Assembly: GCA_958453575.1 (NCBI GenBank)
Contig: CAUDYH010000021.1
Location: 1-10,414, forward strand
Length of the DNA: 10,414 nucleotides
DNA from: an uncultured Collinsella sp.
GTDB taxonomy: Bacteria > Actinomycetota > Coriobacteriia > Coriobacteriales > Coriobacteriaceae
Direction of reading: 5' to 3'
Part shown: positions 5,406-10,414 of the stretch, piece by piece
How positions within the stretch are numbered: the stretch's first letter is position 1
How the letters are laid out: every line of letters starts with the position of its first letter
Notes under the pieces: generated by a model
Databases searched by the model: none
Told to the model about the DNA's origin: nothing
The model's input: the letters and a program-made list of their open reading frames with translations, nothing else
Program-made: the position numbers and the translations under genes

Positions 5406-5428
5406 ACTATAGCGAAACGGATCCGTTT
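5406..5428 (-). promoter_or_regulatory. TATAGT box with adjoining 14-base palindrome before the flavoprotein gene
   Basis: On the minus strand, TATAGT (5411-5406) overlaps the kinase stop codon and lies about 40 bases before the flavoprotein start. Directly upstream is the perfect palindrome AAACGGATCCGTTT (5415-5428), still inside the kinase coding sequence. No good -35 hexamer is seen. This could be an internal regulated promoter or chance. Confidence 0.25.
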
Positions 5429-8217
5429 TTCTTGATGCGGGCGAGTATGTTTTTGAGCTTGTTAAAGTCGAGCGGTTTGGATAGATGGGCGTTCATGCCG
5501 GCGTCGTGTGCCGCCTTGGCGTCCTCGGCAAAGGCATTGGCGGTGAGCGCGATGATGGGGATATCGGCTGCATCGACCTTCTCGCTCAGGCGAATCGCGC
5601 GGGTTGCCTCGTAACCGTCCATGTCCGGCATCATAATGTCCATCAGGATCGCATCGAAGCTGCCGGCGGGATGAGACAGGTACAGATCGACGACTTCGTT
5701 GCCGTTGACGGCGCGGGTGACCACGACGCCCTCGGATTCTAGCAGCGTCTGGGCAATCTCGGCATTCAATTCGTTGTCTTCGGCGAGCAGCACGTTCATG
5801 TCGGCGAGCGAGCAGTCGAGCGCCCTCTCGACCGTATTCGCCCGCGCCCGGGGGTTCTTGTCGATATCGAGCGGAATTTCCACGTAGAACGTGGTGCCCA
5901 CATGGAGTTCGCTGGTGACTTCGATGGTGCCGCCCATCAGTTCAATAAGCGACTTGACGATTGGCATGCCCATGCCGGTTCCTTGGAACTTGCTGCGCGC
6001 ATCGTCACCTTCTTGGGCAAACGGCTCATAGATATGCTTTAAAAACTCGGGAGCCATGCCAATGCCGGTATCCGAAACGCTAAAGCAAAAGAGCGTGCGC
6101 CCGTTATCGAGTGGCTTGGTCTGTGAACTAAAGGTGACGGAGCCGCCGTGCTTGTTGTACTTAATGCTGTTGTCTAACAGGTTGATCATGACCTGTCGGA
6201 TATGGGTGGGACTGCCGATTACGTATGGCCCCGTGGCGTACGGCAGACTATTGTCCTGCATTGTGATGCCGTTACTGGACGCGCGGAGCTTGCACAGCAC
6301 CAGCGTATCGTCACAAAGCTCTTTGAGGTTAAAAGGCGCATGTTCCAGTGTTAGCTTGCGGTCTTCGATTTTTCCCATCTCGAGGATGTCGTTGATCAGC
6401 GAGAGCAGGTGATTGGCGGCAACGCGCGCCTTGGCACGGCTCTCGCGGGCGACTTGCATATCGCCTTCCTTCAATTCTTCAATTTCGATAAGGCCCAGGA
6501 TACCGTTGAGCGGCGTACGGATGTCGTGGCTCATGCGCGTGAGGAATGCCGTCTTAGCGGCGTTGGCAGCATCGGCTTTTTTGCGCTCGGTTCGAGCGCG
6601 CACGAGCGCCCAGATGAGCAGGACGATGCCGACCGACAACATACCGATGAGGGTAGCTGCAATGGCGGTGCGGTTGCGATAAAGGAATTGAAGCGTGTTG
6701 GATTCCTGGGCCGTGTACGACGTGGAGGAGAAATTGCTTGTGGAGAGCGATTCTCCGGCATTGATGATGCCCTTGTTGATGATTCCCAACAGCTCGGGTT
6801 TTCCGCGCGAAATCCAGCACGAGAGCTCACAGGTGTCAGGGAGCTCGGTCGTCTCGCAGTCCTCGAGATCGTAACGGTCACCGATGGTTTTTACGCGTGA
6901 ACTGGGAGCGACGATGCAGTGCGCCGTTCCCTTCCTGAGGGCGTCGAACGCTTCATCGTCGGATTGGTATTCGGTTACGGTTGCTGTGGGGAACAGACTT
7001 TCAAGTGCATTTTTGTTGACAAACGACGATTTGGTACAGGCGATGTTCTGAAGGTCTTTGTTCAGGTTGCTGCCGGTGTGGATGGCGGTGAGGGGCATGG
7101 TCCCCAACGATATCGACTGCACAACGCCTGTTTGCTCGGCAAACCAGTAATCTCGGTATACCGGTAGCGCAACGTCTATGCTTCCCTTTGACAAGGCCTT
7201 TGACATCATCTTGTAGCTATCAAAGGCGACGGTTTTGACCGTAATGCCAAATTTATCGTGTAGCGTCGTCGCAAGCGATGCGAGCGAGCCTTCCATTTCG
7301 CCGTCTTCGTCCTCGTTGCAGTAGGGGAGTTTGCCCGTAATGTAGCCGAGCGTGATGGTGTTGTTGTTTGCTTTGAGCCAGGAACATTCGGGGCCGTTGA
7401 GCGATGATGAACCGCTGTTTTGGGTCGAGTAGCTAGATTTGACTTCGTCGTTGTAGCGTGGGTTGACGCGGGCGATTGCCGTCATGGCGGCATTGATGTC
7501 GCTCATCAGGTCGGGGCGGCTTTTGGGAACGGCAAAGTAGTAGTCGCTCGAACCAATGTAGAACATGGGGGAGGCGTTGGGCGACGAGGTCGTGTCGTTC
7601 ATGATGATGGCGTCGACCTCGCCGTTTGCCAGCGCATCGAAAAGGTCGCCGTTACTGCTGATTTCCTTATAGGTACAGGTAATGCCCTCGTTAGCGAGCC
7701 ATTGCTGGCCAACGATGGTTTGCATGACGCCGGGGTTGAAACCGATAGTGAGACCCTGGAGTGCTTGAGGGTCACCCTTTGCGAGGTCGTCACGGTCGGG
7801 CCTAGCGTAGATGTAGTAGCGTTCGGTGCCCTCGGGGTTCGACGAGAAGAGCAGTTTTTGGGCGCGTTCTTCGGAGTAGGAGATGTTTGGCATGAGGTCA
7901 ATCTCGCCGGCTTCGAGCTTCTCCATAAGCTCGGTGAAGGTGCCGGAGACGTATTCGTACTGCCAGCCGGGTGTGTAGTACGAGAGGGTCTGGAGGTACT
8001 CGTAACCCCATCCCGAGAGACGCTCGCCGGGGGTGCCGTCCTGGAAGCCCTCGTTGTTGACGAGCCAACCAACGCGGACCGTTTTGACCTGCTGATCGGT
8101 ATTGGCGGCATAGGCGGGGGCGGGCATGATGGTGCTCAGTACGGCGAGCGCGGCAAGTGCGACGGCCAGGGTGCGGTATATAACTGAACGAAGGACAGCG
8201 GAAGCTCTCACATGCAA
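5407..8217 (-). CDS. Hybrid sensor histidine kinase with two periplasmic solute-binding domains
   Basis: A 936-residue membrane-bound hybrid kinase. Order of parts: signal peptide (1-37, cleavage likely after AYA), first extracytoplasmic SBP_bac_3-type domain (about 45-265), second one (about 283-505), one membrane helix (517-539), HisKA with phospho-acceptor His564 (RMSHDIRTPLNG), HATPase_c with N box at Asp682-Asn683 (INLLDNSIKY), G1 motif from Asp716 (DTGIGM), YEPFAQ and GTGMGMPIV, then a receiver domain with Glu813-Asp814, phospho-acceptor Asp860 (LMDIMMPDMDGYEATRA) and Lys914 (SKP). All key residues are present, so it should be active. The solute-binding modules suggest it senses an amino acid or similar small polar molecule outside the membrane. 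No response regulator or His-phosphotransfer gene is in the window, so its output is unknown. Upstream AGGA is only 4 bases from ATG 8217. The Nim-like flavoprotein gene follows at 42 bases. Confidence 0.93.
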   Translation of the reverse strand: MHVRASAVLRSVIYRTLAVALAALAVLSTIMPAPAYAANTDQQVKTVRVGWLVNNEGFQDGTPGERLSGWGYEYLQTLSYYTPGWQYEYVSGTFTELMEKLEAGEIDLMPNISYSEERAQKLLFSSNPEGTERYYIYARPDRDDLAKGDPQALQGLTIGFNPGVMQTIVGQQWLANEGITCTYKEISSNGDLFDALANGEVDAIIMNDTTSSPNASPMFYIGSSDYYFAVPKSRPDLMSDINAAMTAIARVNPRYNDEVKSSYSTQNSGSSSLNGPECSWLKANNNTITLGYITGKLPYCNEDEDGEMEGSLASLATTLHDKFGITVKTVAFDSYKMMSKALSKGSIDVALPVYRDYWFAEQTGVVQSISLGTMPLTAIHTGSNLNKDLQNIACTKSSFVNKNALESLFPTATVTEYQSDDEAFDALRKGTAHCIVAPSSRVKTIGDRYDLEDCETTELPDTCELSCWISRGKPELLGIINKGIINAGESLSTSNFSSTSYTAQESNTLQFLYRNRTAIAATLIGMLSVGIVLLIWALVRARTERKKADAANAAKTAFLTRMSHDIRTPLNGILGLIEIEELKEGDMQVARESRAKARVAANHLLSLINDILEMGKIEDRKLTLEHAPFNLKELCDDTLVLCKLRASSNGITMQDNSLPYATGPYVIGSPTHIRQVMINLLDNSIKYNKHGGSVTFSSQTKPLDNGRTLFCFSVSDTGIGMAPEFLKHIYEPFAQEGDDARSKFQGTGMGMPIVKSLIELMGGTIEVTSELHVGTTFYVEIPLDIDKNPRARANTVERALDCSLADMNVLLAEDNELNAEIAQTLLESEGVVVTRAVNGNEVVDLYLSHPAGSFDAILMDIMMPDMDGYEATRAIRLSEKVDAADIPIIALTANAFAEDAKAAHDAGMNAHLSKPLDFNKLKNILARIKKNGSVSL

Positions 8218-8298
8218 TCCTAACGAATCGAGACATTACCGCATAAGGATACCAGCTCAGCCTGCCCAGTCGGCAGCTGCACCGCTAAACGGTCCCGC

Positions 8299-8356
8299 CC
8301 GGCAGTTGGGGACAGTCCCTTTTTGCCGGCACAAAAGGAACGTCCCTAACTGCCGG
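8299..8356. repeat. 58-base imperfect inverted repeat with GGGAC cores, between divergent genes
   Basis: Outer arms CCGGCAGTT (8299-8307) and AACTGCCGG (8348-8356) match exactly. Inside them GGGGACAGTCCCTTTTTG faces ACAAAAGGAACGTCCCT with a few mismatches, around the short loop CCGGC (8326-8330). The left arm also holds the self-complementary word GGGACAGTCCC. It sits between two genes that point away from each other, so it cannot be a terminator for either. It shares core words with the elements at 175-201, 286-316 and 1296-1345. Confidence 0.75.
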
Positions 8357-8362
8357 TTGTGG

Positions 8363-8368
8363 GACAAT
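8363..8368 (+). promoter_or_regulatory. Candidate -10 box of the channel/LOG gene pair
   Basis: GACAAT followed by ACC lies 41 bases before the channel start codon and just after the inverted repeat. It matches the style of the boxes at 3531 and 9486. A -35 element is not recognisable, and its place is occupied by the right arm of the inverted repeat. Confidence 0.35.
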
Positions 8369-8409
8369 ACCGAGCGAATGTGATTGGGCGTCTGGGAAAA
8401 GGGGTCGCG

Positions 8410-8835
8410 ATGAACAGGTTGAGGACGCTTGCCGATGTGCTGCGACAGGCTGGCTTTGCACGCATCACGGGCCTGTTTCTTATCTTTTACCTGCTGTGCT
8501 CGACGGCTGTCTGGCTGTCCGAGCCTACGACCCTCACCTTTGGTGATGGTCTCTGGTTTAGCTTCGAGACGGTCTCGACGATCGGCTTTGGCGATATCCC
8601 GGCCGAAACGCCGGTCGCCCGTGCTATTACCGTCGTCTTGAGCGTTATCAGTATCTTCTATATCGCCATGCTTACGGGCGTGGCGGTGAACTACTGCAAT
8701 ACGCTCATCAAGCTGCGCCAAAAGGACACCATGGCGCGCTTTATGGACGATCTTGAGCATTTGGAGGAGCTCGATCGCGACGAGCTCGCCGACCTGTCGC
8801 GTCGCGTGCGCGAATATCGCCGACGCCAACGCTAG
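8410..8835 (+). CDS. Two-helix potassium-channel-like protein (Ion_trans_2 type)
   Basis: A 141-residue membrane protein with the minimal pore layout: short cytoplasmic N end, first helix (about 19-37), pore helix (44-56), selectivity filter TIGFGD (57-62), second helix (about 71-95) and a charged cytoplasmic tail (100-141) rich in Glu, Asp and Arg that may form a coiled coil. The filter is a conservative version of the potassium-channel TVGYGD, so K+ selectivity is likely; four subunits would make one pore. There is no voltage sensor and no RCK (TrkA-N) gating domain, unlike MthK-type channels. ATG 8410 is chosen because AAAAGGGG lies 5 bases upstream. An in-frame GTG at 8359 would place the start in the promoter. 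The LOG-family gene follows after 36 bases and is probably in the same transcript. Confidence 0.88.
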   Translation: MNRLRTLADVLRQAGFARITGLFLIFYLLCSTAVWLSEPTTLTFGDGLWFSFETVSTIGFGDIPAETPVARAITVVLSVISIFYIAMLTGVAVNYCNTLIKLRQKDTMARFMDDLEHLEELDRDELADLSRRVREYRRRQR

Positions 8836-8871
8836 AACGGGCGCCGCGCGTCACGATTAGGGGGACTGAAT

Positions 8872-9405
8872 ATGAATATCACCGTGTATCTGGGTGCCAG
8901 CGTCGGTAACGACCCAGCGTTTCTGCCCGCGCTGCAGGAGCTGGGCAACTGGATTGGCTCCAACGGACACGCGCTGGTATACGGCGGGTCCAAATCGGGC
9001 CTGATGGGCGCGCTCGCCGATAGCGTGCTCGAGGCAGGTGGACATGTGACGGGTGTTGAGCCGAGCTTTTTTATCGAGGCCGAGTTTCAGCATGACGGTA
9101 TCGACGACCTTATCGTGACGAGCGATATGGCCGAGCGCAAGGCCAAGATGATTGAGCTCGGCGATGCGTTCATCGCCTTTCCCGGTGGGACGGGCACGCT
9201 CGAGGAGATTGCCGAGGTCATGTCCGCGGTGTCGTTGGGGCATCTCGATGCGCCGTGCATTTTGTACAACCTGAACGGTTACTACAACGACCTCAAGGCG
9301 CTGCTCGGGCACATGATTGATAAGGGGCTTTCGAGCCTGAAGCGCCAGCACGGCATCTACTTTGCCGACGATTTGCGCGAGATTGCCTCGATTATCAACG
9401 GATAA
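8872..9405 (+). CDS. LOG/TIGR00730 family phosphoribohydrolase-like protein
   Basis: This 177-residue Rossmann-fold protein belongs to the LOG group (lysine decarboxylase-like annotation in older databases). Members split nucleoside 5'-monophosphates, including cytokinin nucleotides and AMP, into base and ribose 5-phosphate. The sequence shows the N-terminal ITVYLGASVG, the nucleotide-binding VYGGSKSGLMG (37-46), MAERKAKM (86-93) with the catalytic-region arginine and lysine, and the hallmark PGGTGTLEE (104-112). AGGGGGACTGAAT precedes ATG 8872 with a G run about 8 bases away. It is likely the second gene of a two-gene unit with the channel gene. The true substrate in this organism is unknown, and cytokinin production should not be assumed. 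Confidence 0.9.
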   Translation: MNITVYLGASVGNDPAFLPALQELGNWIGSNGHALVYGGSKSGLMGALADSVLEAGGHVTGVEPSFFIEAEFQHDGIDDLIVTSDMAERKAKMIELGDAFIAFPGGTGTLEEIAEVMSAVSLGHLDAPCILYNLNGYYNDLKALLGHMIDKGLSSLKRQHGIYFADDLREIASIING

Positions 9406-9440
9406 GCCTTGAGCCTGCCCTGCTATGGCTCCCAATGGTG

Positions 9441-9459
9441 CCGTTTGCGGCGCAGACGG
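9441..9459 (+). terminator. Short hairpin after the LOG gene
   Basis: CCGTTTGC (9441-9448) and GCAGACGG (9452-9459) pair with one G-T wobble around a 3-base loop, 36 bases after the LOG stop codon. CCAA and TTGG further out (9432-9435, 9460-9463) may add pairs. There is no T run, so termination is only possible. Confidence 0.3.
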
Positions 9460-9485
9460 TTGGCTCGTTCGGGCAACGCTCGCTC

Positions 9486-9491
9486 TACAAT
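9486..9491 (+). promoter_or_regulatory. Candidate -10 box of the ClC gene
   Basis: TACAAT followed by AAAACG lies 39 bases before the start codon, giving a leader of about 33 bases that carries GGAGG. A TTGGCT at 9460-9465 is 20 bases away, too far for a standard -35. Confidence 0.4.
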
Positions 9492-9530
9492 AAAACGTAT
9501 CTATGTCGACTTTGACCGCGGGAGGACCCG

Positions 9531-10414
9531 ATGGATAACCTTGCCAAACCCACAAACCGCGCGCTGTTTTTAGTTAGCGTTGCTGTGACCGGTGCGTTTG
9601 CAGGCGCCGCGGTCTGGCTGTTTTTCTTTGCGATGGAGCACGGCATCGACTATCTATGGACCGAGATTCCGCATATGCTGGGCGTCGCTTCGCCCGAGCT
9701 CGTGAGCGGTCCGTTCGGTTTTTTGCCGTACCCGTTTTTTGTCTGCCTGCTGGGCGGTCTGCTAATCGGTCTGTACGAAAAGATGACGGGCACCAAGACC
9801 GATGACCTCAACCAGGTGATGGCCAAGGTAAAGCGGGACGGACGCTATCCGTATGACAATCTGGGCAAGCTTTCGCTCGCAGCGTTGCTGCCGCTGCTGT
9901 TTGGCGGAAGCATTGGACCGGAGGCCGGCCTGACCGGCGTCATCGCGGGCCTGTGCAGCTGGGTTGGCGACCGCATGCGCCGCTTTGGCGCCGAGTTTAG
10001 GGAGCTCACGCTGCTGGGCACCCAGGCTGCCCTGACGGCGCTGTTCACCGCGCCCGTCTTTGGCTTTGTGGCGCCGCTTGCCGGCAGCGCCGACGGCCAG
10101 GGCGCCGACGACGATGAGGACTCAGTGTCCGACGAGATCACCATCAAGCTGCCCAAGGCGCAAAAGACCGTGGTCTACGGCATTGCGATTGCCGGCGGCT
10201 TGGGCACCTATCTGCTGCTCGGCCAGCTTATGGGCGGCGGTATGGGCATGCCCAGGTTCGAGTCCGCCGAGGTGGGCAACCTGGAGCTTACCTGGCTCAT
10301 TCCTCTGTCGCTGATCGGAACAATCTGCGGCTGGCTGTACTTTGTCTCGGAACACGCGAGCGAGGCGCTGTCCCATGCCATAGGGGAGCGCCCTGTCGTC
10401 AAGGCAATGCTGGC
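9531..10414 (+). CDS. ClC-family chloride channel/transporter-like protein, 3' end missing
   Basis: The frame is open from ATG 9531 to the window end, giving 294 residues of a longer membrane protein. GGAGG lies 5 bases before the ATG. Hydrophobic helices occur at about 11-34, 64-84, 114-125, 133-146, 161-183, 213-233 and 254-272. ClC-like marks are GGSIGPEAGLTG (125-136) in the place of the canonical GREGP loop and FTAPVFGFVAP (172-182) matching the FxAPxxG helix. Family members move chloride or other anions as dimers, either as channels or in exchange for protons. Here the residue that aligns with the gating glutamate appears to be Ile128, with a glutamate three places later (Glu131). An acidic insert (GADDDEDSVSDE, 191-202) sits between helices. 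Family assignment is fairly sure; ion and mechanism are not. Confidence 0.8.
   Translation, partial: MDNLAKPTNRALFLVSVAVTGAFAGAAVWLFFFAMEHGIDYLWTEIPHMLGVASPELVSGPFGFLPYPFFVCLLGGLLIGLYEKMTGTKTDDLNQVMAKVKRDGRYPYDNLGKLSLAALLPLLFGGSIGPEAGLTGVIAGLCSWVGDRMRRFGAEFRELTLLGTQAALTALFTAPVFGFVAPLAGSADGQGADDDEDSVSDEITIKLPKAQKTVVYGIAIAGGLGTYLLLGQLMGGGMGMPRFESAEVGNLELTWLIPLSLIGTICGWLYFVSEHASEALSHAIGERPVVKAML

Noticed and set aside
8359..8409. GTG start that would lengthen the channel protein by 17 residues
   Set aside because: It overlaps the inverted repeat edge and candidate -10 box, while ATG 8410 has a good ribosome binding site.
8857..9555. Minus-strand open frame (232 codons) opposite the LOG gene
   Set aside because: Shadow of the well-supported LOG-family gene, and it extends into the ClC ribosome binding site region.

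Overview
The window looks like chromosomal DNA from a high-GC gut actinobacterium, most likely Coriobacteriia and Collinsella-like. This rests on base composition, codon use with many G/C third positions (which create long antisense ORFs), protein family content and dispersed GGGAC-core palindromes. The genus is inferred, not proven. I see no rRNA, tRNA, CRISPR array, transposase or phage gene. Nine complete genes are supported, plus one that runs off the right edge.

Left part (1-1461): a non-coding leader of about 336 bases with a short direct repeat and two palindromes precedes a tRNA-dihydrouridine synthase gene (+). After it come two strong hairpins in a convergent gap. Next (1462-2586, minus) is a pair: a transcriptional regulator joining an XRE helix-turn-helix, a Cys4 zinc ribbon and a TipAS-like ligand-binding domain, followed 51 bases downstream by a small glutaredoxin. 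Divergent from the regulator is trmO (tRNA-Thr m6t6A37 methyltransferase, +), apparently read from a leaderless transcript. A 15-bp palindrome in the shared promoter region is a candidate operator.

Middle (3577-8217): a MalY/PatB-type PLP beta-C-S lyase (+) faces a Nim-type FMN-binding flavoprotein (minus) across a perfect 17-bp hairpin. The flavoprotein lies 42 bases downstream of a 936-residue hybrid sensor kinase (minus) with a signal peptide, two tandem periplasmic solute-binding domains, one membrane helix, HisKA, HATPase and a C-terminal receiver. No separate response regulator is present in the window.

Right part (8410-10414, +): a minimal two-helix potassium-channel-like protein, a LOG/TIGR00730 phosphoribohydrolase-like protein 36 bases behind it, and a ClC-family chloride channel-like protein (3' end missing) with an altered signature motif. 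Two ion-channel genes flanking a LOG gene make an ion-transport neighbourhood, but a functional link is only inferred.

The best candidates for something undescribed are the XRE/zinc-ribbon/TipAS regulator with its glutaredoxin partner and palindromic operator, the palindromic repeat family scattered between genes, and the ClC protein whose usual gating glutamate position appears to be isoleucine.
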